From CAZAYY01 sp964489525 (GTDB taxonomy: Bacteria > Chloroflexota > Anaerolineae > Anaerolineales > JABWBV01): a stretch of DNA of 61,230 nt. The translations under genes were made by a program, and so were the position numbers. Shown here one piece after another: positions 32,201 to 38,720 of this stretch. The stretch's first letter is position 1. The number at the start of each line of letters is the position of its first letter. The notes beneath the pieces were generated by a model. That model was not told the origin of the DNA, did no database searches, and worked only from the letters and a program-made list of their open reading frames with translations. The stretch covers positions 1 to 61,230 of the forward strand of contig CAZAYY010000023.1 in NCBI GenBank assembly GCA_964489525.1, given 5' to 3'.

Positions 32201-32368
32201 ATCCACAGCCGCCCGGCTGCCTGCAGCCCAATCCTGCCCAGCAGCAGATGCCCGCGTTGCGGGGCTGCTTGCCTGCCCACTCGCAGCCCGGCTGGCAGTG
32301 ACCGCCGCCACACAAAACATGGCCAGCAAACCAAAAACACAAAAATAAACCAGTGTTCTTCGATACAT
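29300..32368 (-). CDS. large secreted adhesin-like protein with tail-fibre-like region, beta-roll repeats and 7-bladed propeller
   Basis: About 1022 residues from the ATG at 32368 (GGAGG just upstream). Signal peptide ~1-28; then a ~115-residue beta domain (FTYQGQLSLDGVPVNNTCDF) as in many secreted Chloroflexota proteins; tail-fibre-like stretch with SDHDHAGVYSLVGH, LDADLLDGQQASAF and GHAHD; ~300 residues of short Gly/Asn repeats (VVGGGEGNQAQGTWSVVGGG type) as in YadA-like heads; and finally seven blades marked by AYDG/AFDG-x-x-MW-x-(T/A)N (about 760-1022). No sortase motif and no membrane anchor. Likely a surface or matrix protein that binds glycans or proteins. Confidence 0.8.
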   Translation of the reverse strand: MYRRTLVYFCVFGLLAMFCVAAVTASRAASGQASSPATRASAAGQDWAAGSRAAVDGAFTYQGQLSLDGVPVNNTCDFRFGLWDAASDGTLAGSGWLERPAVAVANGFFTVPDLDFGPGAFDGAARWLEVQVQCPGEAVFTSLGRTELTATPYALFALAAPWDGLVGIPAAFADEQDNDLLGGIVCASGEVVKWGGAGWQCAADLDSDTTYTAGEGLSLSSGAFSVQFAGGGSATTAARSDHDHAGVYSLVGHLHDLVYVNDNAGEVDNADIPAGALSPDRISGGAWTAGNDGSGSGLDADLLDGQQASAFASAGHAHDTRYWMLGGSGGLSAATAVLGTTDAVTFTLVVSGQTALRVVPTSGSPNWIGGSSANRGGLSAASVFIGGGDNNSVLNTYGAIVGGVSHQVTNDFGFIGGGQENQNASYRGAIVGGGVNVLGNYHDAFIGGGYNNEVNGMYGIIVGGDDNRVSADRGAVLGGSSNQVSGGAAAIAGGTANTASGGASFIGSGNLNATPGTYAVVGGGEGNQAQGTWSVVGGGYEVSASGDSAVVVGGFHNYASGWGSFVGSGEGNNAGGWLTVIGGGGGFFGEYGFGGNTAMDDFGVIGGGWGNRTGIPSRDPWDGALSVVGGGFSNWASGLASTVPGGWDNLAAGAYSFAAGKQALALNDGSFVWADGISQTFTSTVDNQFAVRATGGVRLETAGAGLAVDGERVLTEADTPALANPSITAEQIALLKWYPANKTGRSFPVGQAPRGLAYDGESMWIANSGDNTVSRISLNGVTLGTYPVGSVPVEVAYDGVFIWVANAGNDTVSVLWASNGALAATLNVNSQPYGLAFDGFNMWVTCKNTDEVMVFSVTNFQVFQTLSTGSQPVGIAYDGRWMWVVNSGDGANPGSVSVFNASTFEHAITPTVGVSPQYIAYDGAKMWVTNYGDDTVSVLNAADGSLVWTLDQVRAPYDLAFDGTRMWVTNTLGGALGSASVIRVLDGVLVETIPGGDNTLGIAFDGGFMWLTNAGNDTVSKR

Positions 32369-32640
32369 ACCATCCTCCACAATGCCCAAATACAGCCAGG
32401 CTGGTTGGGCGAATTCCGCAGGCGCTCAGCCCACCTCTATTCAAAGGGGATCGGCCCGCAGTGACAAATTTGCTGTTATTCCACTATACAACTTTCTCAA
32501 CAGGGATTCAAGGAGTTTACGGGCTGAATTGTTCCGACCAGCGCAGCCGAGAGGAATCCCTGCAAGCGAAGCAACCCCCTCTTTCGAGGACAAACCACCT
32601 TTGCCATCCCGTTTACACCGAGAACCACAGAGAGAAAATG

Positions 32641-32683
32641 CAGAGAGCCACCGAGTTTTTAAGAATATCTCGGTGGCTCTCTG
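32641..32683. repeat. 15-bp inverted repeat
   Basis: CAGAGAGCCACCGAG (32641-32655) and CTCGGTGGCTCTCTG (32669-32683), perfect arms with a 13-nt loop, inside a larger imperfect palindrome (ACCACAGAGAGAAA ... TTTCTCCGTGGCCC). It has no T-run and looks like a dispersed repeat, not a terminator. The rest of the 416-bp gap 32369-32784 shows no gene. Confidence 0.7.
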
Positions 32684-32784
32684 GGTTTCTCCGTGGCCCT
32701 TTGTGTAATATGTGCGGTTCTCGGAATGACACCCGCGACGGGCAGTTTACTCCATTGTCCTCCCCCAACCGCTCCAAAAACCGG

Positions 32785-33420
32785 CTAACCGCCTGGCTTT
32801 TGAATCCTGCCAGGCAGCCGTTCGAGGGTGAAGATGTCGTTCACCCGGCAGTAGCCGCCCCCGGCCAGCCGCCCCACTGCCTGAAGACGGGCAATGTCAA
32901 TCTTATCGGTGCCAATCAGCAAATCGTCCTGAACGTGGATCATCACCACCCGGCCAATCACAATGTATCCGCCGCCCGGCTCCGGGTTGATTTCCACAAT
33001 TTGCTGAACCTCGCACTCAAAATGAACCGGGCTTTCGGCCACCCTGGGCGGGCGCACTCGCGCAGAAGGAATGGGCGTCAGCCCGGCTTCCTCAAATTCG
33101 TTCACTTCCGGGGGCAGGTCGGTGGCGGTGATGTTCATGGCGGCAGCAGTGGCTTCGGTGACAATGTTCACCACGAACTGCCCGGTTTCACGAGCATTTT
33201 GCAGGGTGTCCTTCGGCAGGCGGTTCACGCCCCGCACCCCCGGGCAAAACAGCACCGTGGGCGGGTTGGCGCAAACCACGTTAAAAAACGAGAACGGTGC
33301 CAGGTTAGGCTGCCCGGCCGCGTTGACGGTAGAAATCCAACCGATGGGCCGGGGAATCACCGCTCCGGTGAGCAGTTTGTAGGTTGAGGTGTGGTGAAGG
33401 GTGTTGGGATCTATCTGCAT
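32785..33420 (-). CDS. flavin reductase-like FMN-binding split-barrel protein
   Basis: 211 residues. TGAVIPRPIGWISTVNAAGQ, NLAPFSFFNVVCANPPTVLF and KDTLQNARETGQFVVNIVTE are typical of the flavin-reductase-like FMN-binding family (DIM6/NTAB type). It binds FMN and either reduces flavin or uses it as cofactor. Cytoplasmic. It is the third gene after aconitase X large and small subunits on the same strand (24 bp gap), so the three may act together, but an exact role is not evident. Confidence 0.85.
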   Translation of the reverse strand: MQIDPNTLHHTSTYKLLTGAVIPRPIGWISTVNAAGQPNLAPFSFFNVVCANPPTVLFCPGVRGVNRLPKDTLQNARETGQFVVNIVTEATAAAMNITATDLPPEVNEFEEAGLTPIPSARVRPPRVAESPVHFECEVQQIVEINPEPGGGYIVIGRVVMIHVQDDLLIGTDKIDIARLQAVGRLAGGGYCRVNDIFTLERLPGRIQKPGG

Positions 33421-33444
33421 CAGTCTATCCTTTCCAAAAACCAG

Positions 33445-33912
33445 TCAATTTTGCCCCGGCTCGCCTCCGGGATGTTCGTCCAGGGGCGGCTCCAGCCGGA
33501 CCCGGCCATCCGGCTCAATATAAAGAACATACCCGGGGGCGGCGGCCTGGGCCAGGGCGTCGAAGTCGGCAGGGGGCAGCACCACCACCGGCGGCGCCTG
33601 GCCGTACACTTCACGGGCCACCACTGCCCCCAGGGCGATGATGGCATCCACCTCGCGCAGCACAAACGCCGCCGGGGCATGGCCCGATTTGACCGCTTCC
33701 AGCAAAATGCTGCTGGCACTGCTGGAACCGCGCCCGGCAGGCATCATCACCACCCGCCCAGCCAGGTTCGCGCCAAAAGAGGGGTGGCGCTGGTCAATCA
33801 CCTGCCCGGTGGCGGGGTCTAACCCACCCCACAGGCTGAGCGGCTCTACCAGGACAACCGCCGGGCCGGATGCCTCTCCGGGTACAAGGGCTTTGGCATG
33901 GAAGTGGGTCAT
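33445..33912 (-). CDS. aconitase X swivel (small) subunit, DUF126
   Basis: Start at the ATG at 33912 with GAGGT upstream, 1 bp after the large-subunit stop; longer open frame rejected because it overlaps the large subunit. About 155 residues. HAKALVPGEASGPAVVLVEP, LSLWGGLDPATGQVIDQRHP and MPAGRGSSSASSILLEAVKS are the diagnostic blocks of the DUF126 swivelling domain; the Ser triplet binds the substrate in this family. Forms the complete dehydratase with the catalytic subunit next door. Confidence 0.9.
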   Translation of the reverse strand: MTHFHAKALVPGEASGPAVVLVEPLSLWGGLDPATGQVIDQRHPSFGANLAGRVVMMPAGRGSSSASSILLEAVKSGHAPAAFVLREVDAIIALGAVVAREVYGQAPPVVVLPPADFDALAQAAAPGYVLYIEPDGRVRLEPPLDEHPGGEPGQN

Positions 33913-33913
33913 G

Positions 33914-35185
33914 TTACCTCGAAACCCACAGGCTGTCATCACGCCAGACCCGCCCAAGCTGGGCCGAGCGCACACATTCCAACAGGCTGCCGAACACCGC
34001 CTGCAGGCCAATGTTTCCGGGGGAATAGTGGGCAAACTTGCCCGAGTTGGTCATCAGCACCCCGCTGCGGGCGCGCACCAATGGCGTGACCACCACGCAG
34101 GTATCCACCACAATCTGCACGCCAAGGGTTTGCAGCCTTTCATACAACCCCTGGCGCTGGAGCTGCCCGGCCACAAAACGGTGGGTGCACACAATAAACT
34201 CCACCTGCGGGCTGGGCGGGTGCTGTTCCAACAAGGGCAGCAGTTGGGCAAACTCCGCCAGGGAAAAATGCGGGCTGCCCAACGCCACCACCTGGATGGG
34301 GCCATCGGGGGCGGTGGAAAGCCTACCCAGGGTGCGCTGCAGGTCTGCCAGGGTGACCGGTATTTCAGCCAGCGGGGGCTGGCCATGGAGGGCGGCGTCC
34401 AGGGTGGGCGCTTCGGGGGTGATGCCCACCGCGTGAAACAGCGCCACCGCACCGGAGGAAGCCGCCGCAGCGCCCAACGCTTTGAGCTGGTCTTCGGTGG
34501 TCTCCGGGCGCAGCCCAACCATCACCGGGATGCGGCTGCGGGCCTGTTCGCCCACCAGGTAGCCCAACACTGGGTAAAGCACATCTTCGGCCAGCAGCGC
34601 CGCGGGGATGCTTTGCAGGGTGAACACAATTTCCCCCCTGCGGTTTTCTTCCAGGTGCAGGCCCACCGCCGGAGCGCGCCCGGTGATGGCCGCGCAGATA
34701 TCAATAAAATCGCCATAGCGGTTGGTGCGGGCGCCCAGCACAGAATTGGCAAAGACAATCGCGTTGCTCTCTGCCCAGGCAATTTGCTCGCCCAAACCTG
34801 GCCGTTGGGTGAGCTGGTACGGCGCGCAGGTCCAGACCGGCTGGCAGCCCATGTGCTGGTAGGCGTCCATCAGCGCTTTGGCGTTGCGCCCAAACACCGG
34901 GTCACCCCGAAAATATTCCGGGTGCACCAGGTCGAGCGCCCCCACATTCAGCGTGGTGGGCACCACAACCTTGGCCCCGCCCTGCAACAGCCGCTCGGCA
35001 AACGCCAACCCGCCCTCGCCGTGGTACAGGCAGCCGTCAATATGCGCGCTGGTGATATCCAGCAGCCGCTCCGCGCCGTACACCCCCGCCATCGTGGTTA
35101 AAATCCGCATGGCCATCTGCACTGCCGGGCCGTGCTCACCAGCCAGCATAGCCTGGTCTTTAGGAGTCAGGAATAAAGAAGACAT
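33914..35185 (-). CDS. aconitase X catalytic (large) subunit, DUF521
   Basis: About 423 residues from the ATG at 35185, the start that aligns with the family (LTPKDQAMLAGEHGPAVQMA); an ATG at 35221 is also in frame. DITSAHIDGCLYHGEGGLAF, VPTTLNVGALDLVHPEY, VWTCAPYQL, ANSVLGARTNRYGDF and VVDTCVVVTPL contain the Fe-S-ligand cysteines and catalytic residues. Split aconitase X proteins are either cis-3-hydroxyproline dehydratases (bacteria) or phosphomevalonate dehydratases (archaea). Given archaeal-type mevalonate genes 6 kb away, the second is possible; the sequence alone does not decide. Confidence 0.88.
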   Translation of the reverse strand: MSSLFLTPKDQAMLAGEHGPAVQMAMRILTTMAGVYGAERLLDITSAHIDGCLYHGEGGLAFAERLLQGGAKVVVPTTLNVGALDLVHPEYFRGDPVFGRNAKALMDAYQHMGCQPVWTCAPYQLTQRPGLGEQIAWAESNAIVFANSVLGARTNRYGDFIDICAAITGRAPAVGLHLEENRRGEIVFTLQSIPAALLAEDVLYPVLGYLVGEQARSRIPVMVGLRPETTEDQLKALGAAAASSGAVALFHAVGITPEAPTLDAALHGQPPLAEIPVTLADLQRTLGRLSTAPDGPIQVVALGSPHFSLAEFAQLLPLLEQHPPSPQVEFIVCTHRFVAGQLQRQGLYERLQTLGVQIVVDTCVVVTPLVRARSGVLMTNSGKFAHYSPGNIGLQAVFGSLLECVRSAQLGRVWRDDSLWVSR

Positions 35186-35338
35186 CAAGAGGATTTTACC
35201 CGGTTTTATAATGCCCTCCATTTTTTCTTAAAAACAGTTTCCCCTTACACAGCAGACAGTGCACTCGCTTTATGTGGGAAATCAGGAATCAGCAGAAAAA
35301 CAGGTATAATCGATAAACAGGTTCAAAGGACATCCATC

Positions 35339-35587
35339 ATGCCATTGGTTCTCCGCATTCGAGGGTATAAGTTTTGGTTCTATGAAGCCGACCTGGCTGA
35401 ACCACCTCATGTGCATGTGGGCAGCGGTGGCGTCGAAGCGAAATATTGGCTGCAACCCATCGCCATTGCCCGTCCAGGTCGGTTTCGGGCTGTTCAATTG
35501 AACGAAATTCAAAAGATCATCACTGAAAACTAAACCTTCTTATTGGATGCCTGGTACAAGGAGCAGCGCAAACATGTCAATGGTTAA
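35339..35587 (+). pseudogene. DUF4160 protein gene with in-frame stop codon
   Basis: The open part (35339-35533, 64 codons) reads LVLRIRGYKFWFYEADLAEP then PPHVHVGSGG, the core of DUF4160, a small protein often paired with DUF2442 in toxin-antitoxin-like modules. TAA at 35531-35533 ends it, but the same frame continues for 17 codons (TFLLDAWYKEQRKHVNG) to TAA at 35585-35587, matching the normal DUF4160 C-terminus (xFLxxWxEY). So a nonsense mutation (or a readthrough codon) removed the last helix. The next gene starts inside this tail. Confidence 0.7.
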
Positions 35588-35894
35588 AGTTAAAATCCCA
35601 GCTCAGTTGGGCTATTCGCCCATTTTGCCGCTGTCGGTACCGGACTTAAGTGAGGTTCGGGCTTTTGCTTTACATCTACACAAGATTGGCAAACCCTGGC
35701 AGGGTGAAATTTTTGGCTGGCAGGCTGAATACACGCCAGAAAGCAAACGCAAACCCCTTGACTCAGCCATGACATTCACCCCTGCCGAATTTCTAATTGG
35801 GGAGAGTGGTATCTGGTTTTTCTCCTTAATGTGGGAGAAAGGTAAAGATGCCCAGCCCGTGGAGTTCCTTGACGAGCGCGGTTTAGTGAAGTAA
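35574..35894 (+). CDS. unrecognised partner of the DUF4160 gene
   Basis: 106 residues from ATG 35574 (a second Met follows two codons later). It overlaps the ancestral DUF4160 end by 14 bp in another frame, the usual coupling in two-gene modules. The sequence (VKVKIPAQLGYSPILPLSVP, WQAEYTPESKRKPLDSAMTF, ESGIWFFSLMWEKGKDAQP) has no membrane segment and does not look like DUF2442, the usual partner. I do not recognise the family. Confidence 0.55.
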   Translation: MSMVKVKIPAQLGYSPILPLSVPDLSEVRAFALHLHKIGKPWQGEIFGWQAEYTPESKRKPLDSAMTFTPAEFLIGESGIWFFSLMWEKGKDAQPVEFLDERGLVK

Positions 35895-35931
35895 ACACCC
35901 GCAGAAACCATCCCCTACAACCCAAAGGGAT

Positions 35932-36807
35932 TTAAACTTCTCCGCCAGCCTGGGGGCCATCCCCCCGGTGCAGCGAGTGGATTTCCGCCGTGACCTTGCG
36001 GTCCAAATCAGCAGGATACGAATAGCCGAGGTTCTGCGCGGTCTCGACGGCCAGCCGGCGAAACAGCGCCAGGGTGGCAAACAGGGCCTGCCAGCTGGCT
36101 TGCGCATCAAACGCCCCAAAAGCCTGGTGCAGTTCCTGCCAGGTGGGTTCATCCACCCACTGCGACATAAAATGCCCGTCGTGCCAGGTTTCATACTCCC
36201 AGTTGTGTGTGGACTGCGTGTGCCATTCCAGCATGACCAGCAGGCTTTGTTTGGCGGTCCAATCGCGGAATTTCACCACCCACAGGTTGCCGCGGCGAAT
36301 TTGCCTGGCGATATACAAAACGCCATACCAAAACGCGTTCACCTGAAAAGCAAATTCCTCTGCGGTAGGCCTGGCCACTGGGACGGGTGTGGATAATGGC
36401 GCAGGCAGGCGGGCAGCCAGGCCATCCTTGTCCACCACCACCCGGTAGCCCCGGCGGTAGGCTGGGGGCAGTTCCTGCGCCTCCACCAGCCTGCGGAGTT
36501 GATCCACATGGAAAAAATGAAAATCCACTTTCTCCCCGCCTTCATACAGGGTGAGGAAAACCGGGTTATCGCCCTCTTGAAGCTGTAAGTAAGTCCACAC
36601 CTCGCCAAACTGGGTAAGCCAGGCCGGGCTGGCGGTGAATTCGTCGAAATCCGTCGCGTAAATTTCCAGATCCAGGTCGGCCCATTCATCACCGGGGTTG
36701 ACCCGGCGTGCCGTGGAACCGCCCACAACCACCGCCCGGATGGCAGGCTGGGCCGCTGCCCAGGCGGTCACCTGGTTTTCTAACCGTTTTAAGGCGGAAT
36801 CCATCAA
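35932..36807 (-). CDS. aminoglycoside 6-nucleotidyltransferase-like protein (AadE/AadK family)
   Basis: 291 residues. VVVGGSTARRVNPGDEWADLDLEIYATDFD holds the nucleotidyltransferase GS...D-x-D catalytic core (S and the two Asp of DLDLE), followed by EKVDFHFFHVDQLRRLVEAQ (third Asp) and the C-terminal helical domain with KFRDWTAKQSLLVMLEWHTQ as in streptomycin 6-adenylyltransferases. It may inactivate an aminoglycoside or modify another small molecule; chromosomal copies in soil and sediment bacteria often have no proven resistance role. Its start overlaps the DinB stop by 4 bp (ATGA). Confidence 0.85.
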   Translation of the reverse strand: MMDSALKRLENQVTAWAAAQPAIRAVVVGGSTARRVNPGDEWADLDLEIYATDFDEFTASPAWLTQFGEVWTYLQLQEGDNPVFLTLYEGGEKVDFHFFHVDQLRRLVEAQELPPAYRRGYRVVVDKDGLAARLPAPLSTPVPVARPTAEEFAFQVNAFWYGVLYIARQIRRGNLWVVKFRDWTAKQSLLVMLEWHTQSTHNWEYETWHDGHFMSQWVDEPTWQELHQAFGAFDAQASWQALFATLALFRRLAVETAQNLGYSYPADLDRKVTAEIHSLHRGDGPQAGGEV

Positions 36808-37493
36808 ATCAGGCCCTTGACTTTGCGCTTGAGCTCCAGCGCCTCGCCCAAATGCGTGAGATTATGCCGGCTGGCAGGCATCAGCAGCAGCCCGGCCACA
36901 TCACGTTTGCTCCAGTAATCCGCAATCCCCCGCGCCGCTTCCAGCACCGCCCCTTCATCCATCACCTGCTGGATGCGCGCCGAGTCTACCTTGCGCTTTA
37001 ACGCTTCCGGCTGGAGCTGCTGGACGATTGCGCGGGTTCTGCGACCTACGGCGATGCGGTAGCCGCGCAGCGCCTCCACCTGGATGGTGCGGCTGAATTC
37101 CGCCATGGCGGCCGGGTCCATGGCGTTGCCAGTATCCCGGGCAGCAGCGCCCATTCGGGCGTACCAATCCTGTACAAAAAGAATTTGGGGCGTACCCGCC
37201 ACCAGCAGATTCATGGTGATATCTTCACAACGGGCCATGTGCCAGATGAGCCAGGCGATGGAATGCTCACAGCCGGGGGGAATGTGCTGGATTTGTGCGG
37301 CCGTCAGGCCGTCCAGGGCTTCATCTTCAAAAGACCAGGTTTCCGTTTGGGCCATCTTCTGGGAATGGAGCATGGCATGCTGGCGCAAAAAGAGTTGAAT
37401 GGCCCGCTCCGCCTCAGCCGGGTTTTCCATCAGGCTGCGCAGCTCGGTTTGCTGGGCCAGGCATTGTTTGCGGTAAGTTTCTACAGGATTCAT
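36804..37493 (-). CDS. DinB-family metal-binding helical protein
   Basis: 229 residues, four-helix bundle. His residues at positions compatible with the DinB metal triad: H51 region (LRQHAMLHSQKM), H in HSIAWLIWHMARCEDITMN and H in PASRHNLTHLGEAL. Members include mycothiol-dependent transferases and many unassigned proteins. Cytoplasmic. Gene overlaps the downstream nucleotidyltransferase by 4 bp, so both are made from one transcript. Confidence 0.82.
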   Translation of the reverse strand: MNPVETYRKQCLAQQTELRSLMENPAEAERAIQLFLRQHAMLHSQKMAQTETWSFEDEALDGLTAAQIQHIPPGCEHSIAWLIWHMARCEDITMNLLVAGTPQILFVQDWYARMGAAARDTGNAMDPAAMAEFSRTIQVEALRGYRIAVGRRTRAIVQQLQPEALKRKVDSARIQQVMDEGAVLEAARGIADYWSKRDVAGLLLMPASRHNLTHLGEALELKRKVKGLI

Positions 37494-37537
37494 CTCAATT
37501 CACTCTGGTTTCACTGCCATTGAATAAAAACGGTGGG

Positions 37538-37807
37538 TTATGTGTCCACATCTTTTTTTCGAATCAACACGATACCCGATCCAACCAGTGCAGCCGCTAT
37601 CCCAAGTGCTAAAAACCATAAGTCCGAGAATTTAAACCCGAACGCCTCTTGAAATGCCCCAAAGTTTCCAGGGTGCTGCATAAGCCCCTGTATACTGGTG
37701 AGTTCGCCTGGCAGCCAGTAAATAATCACCAACAAACCCAGGCATAAACCCGCCACGATCAGGCCCAGCCCGCCAAGAATCTGCATCATTGGTTTTGACT
37801 TGTTCAT
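37538..37807 (-). CDS. small membrane protein with two transmembrane helices
   Basis: 89 residues from ATG 37807 (GGAGGG 7 nt upstream). Two membrane helices (ILGGLGLIVAGLCLGLLVII and LWFLALGIAAALVGSGIVLI) flank a ~30-residue outer loop; the tail RKKDVDT is basic then acidic. Family not recognised. 44 bp upstream of the DinB gene on the same strand, possibly its operon leader. Confidence 0.6.
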   Translation of the reverse strand: MNKSKPMMQILGGLGLIVAGLCLGLLVIIYWLPGELTSIQGLMQHPGNFGAFQEAFGFKFSDLWFLALGIAAALVGSGIVLIRKKDVDT

Positions 37808-37970
37808 ATTGGCCCTCCGATCCAGGCGAAAAACACCAACCTGTGAGGAAATCAATGGCCTTGAGATTGTGGTTCTGGGTTCCACCGACGATCACAGGTA
37901 ATCCCTGGTTTTCGCTGGATTCATTAAATTGTACACTGGTTTCGTGGAATTTCTGGTAGATTTGAAACTT

Positions 37971-38109
37971 GTAGTGACGACATTAGTCGTTGTAGTGACG
38001 ACATTAGTCGTTGTAGTGACGACATTAGTCGTTGTAGTGACGACTTTAGTCGTCCTAATAAGCGACTGAAGTCGCTACTACAGTTACAAGCGATTGAAGT
38101 CTCTACTAC
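37971..38109. repeat. REP-like array next to the RAYT gene, six units
   Basis: Four perfect or near-perfect 21-bp units starting GTAGTGACGAC and ending TTAGTCGT repeat head to tail (37971-38054), then two units in the opposite orientation (GCGACTGAAGTCGCTACTAC 38062-38081; CGATTGAAGTCTCTACTAC 38091-38109). Each unit is an imperfect palindrome (GACGAC..TTAGTCGTC). The array ends 11 bp before the stop codon of the RAYT gene. It belongs with the arrays at 22358-22456 and 58175-58199. Confidence 0.88.
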
Positions 38110-38120
38110 ATGGGGATTTT

Positions 38121-38717
38121 TTATTCATCCCATCCTTCTCCAAAATTATTTAAGATCATATCACCCGATTGTTCACCGTCAGCCTGCATGCCAAGATTTG
38201 GATAATAGATACCCAGGCTTGACCACTTCCATTCATACGCATGGTTTACATAGCCATGTTTGACAGGATTGTAGTGAATGTAATTTAAAGCCTGTTGGTA
38301 ATGGGCTTCATTTCGAATTACCCGGTCTGAATATTTGTACCAAACCTTTCGACCAGGGCAGCCATCCATCCGGTTCCAATCGAGTGAAGATTTCCCGGGT
38401 AATTGTTTCATAAGCTTTGGGATCACTGAAAAAGATGGTACCCCAACCAGTGCATGATAATGGTTGGACAGAACCACCCACCCGGCAATTTCACCTTGTG
38501 CATTTAGAAAGGTTTCCAATAATTGCTTTTCGAAAATATCGCGGCGCTCCAGCATATCCATAACCGGCGCATGTTCATAATTCGCCGCGGTAAGGAAATA
38601 ATACCCGGGCTGCTGAAATGGATGGGGTGGTCCATAAAAAGGGAATCCTTTGGCTCTTCTTTGCTCCAGTACGATTTTCTGTTCTGCAGGGGACAGCGCC
38701 TTGGATTTGTATGGCAT
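38121..38717 (-). CDS. REP-associated tyrosine transposase (RAYT, Y1/HUH family)
   Basis: 198 residues. The HUH motif is H86-Y87-H88 in LSNHYHALVGVP, preceded by GYYFLTAANY; the catalytic Tyr is in YIHYNPVKHG (Y146 or Y149). WKWSSLGIY near the end is typical. Length and wording are those of RAYT domesticated relatives of IS200/IS605 transposases, which bind and process REP palindromes. A REP-like array lies immediately 3' of the gene. No flanking terminal repeats of a mobile IS are seen. Confidence 0.9.
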   Translation of the reverse strand: MPYKSKALSPAEQKIVLEQRRAKGFPFYGPPHPFQQPGYYFLTAANYEHAPVMDMLERRDIFEKQLLETFLNAQGEIAGWVVLSNHYHALVGVPSFSVIPKLMKQLPGKSSLDWNRMDGCPGRKVWYKYSDRVIRNEAHYQQALNYIHYNPVKHGYVNHAYEWKWSSLGIYYPNLGMQADGEQSGDMILNNFGEGWDE

Positions 38718-38720
38718 ATC

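Noticed and set aside
33638..35101. 487-codon plus-strand frame opposite aconitase X
   Set aside because: Antisense to recognised aconitase X subunits; composition (Gly, His, Gln, Arg rich) is that of a shadow.
37971..38109. CRISPR-like look of the 21-bp tandem units
   Set aside because: Units are directly adjacent without spacers and occur in both orientations next to a RAYT gene; no cas genes. REP-like array fits better.
38121..38717. Complete IS200/IS605 insertion sequence
   Set aside because: No TnpB partner and no subterminal hairpins or duplicated target seen; RAYT features fit better.
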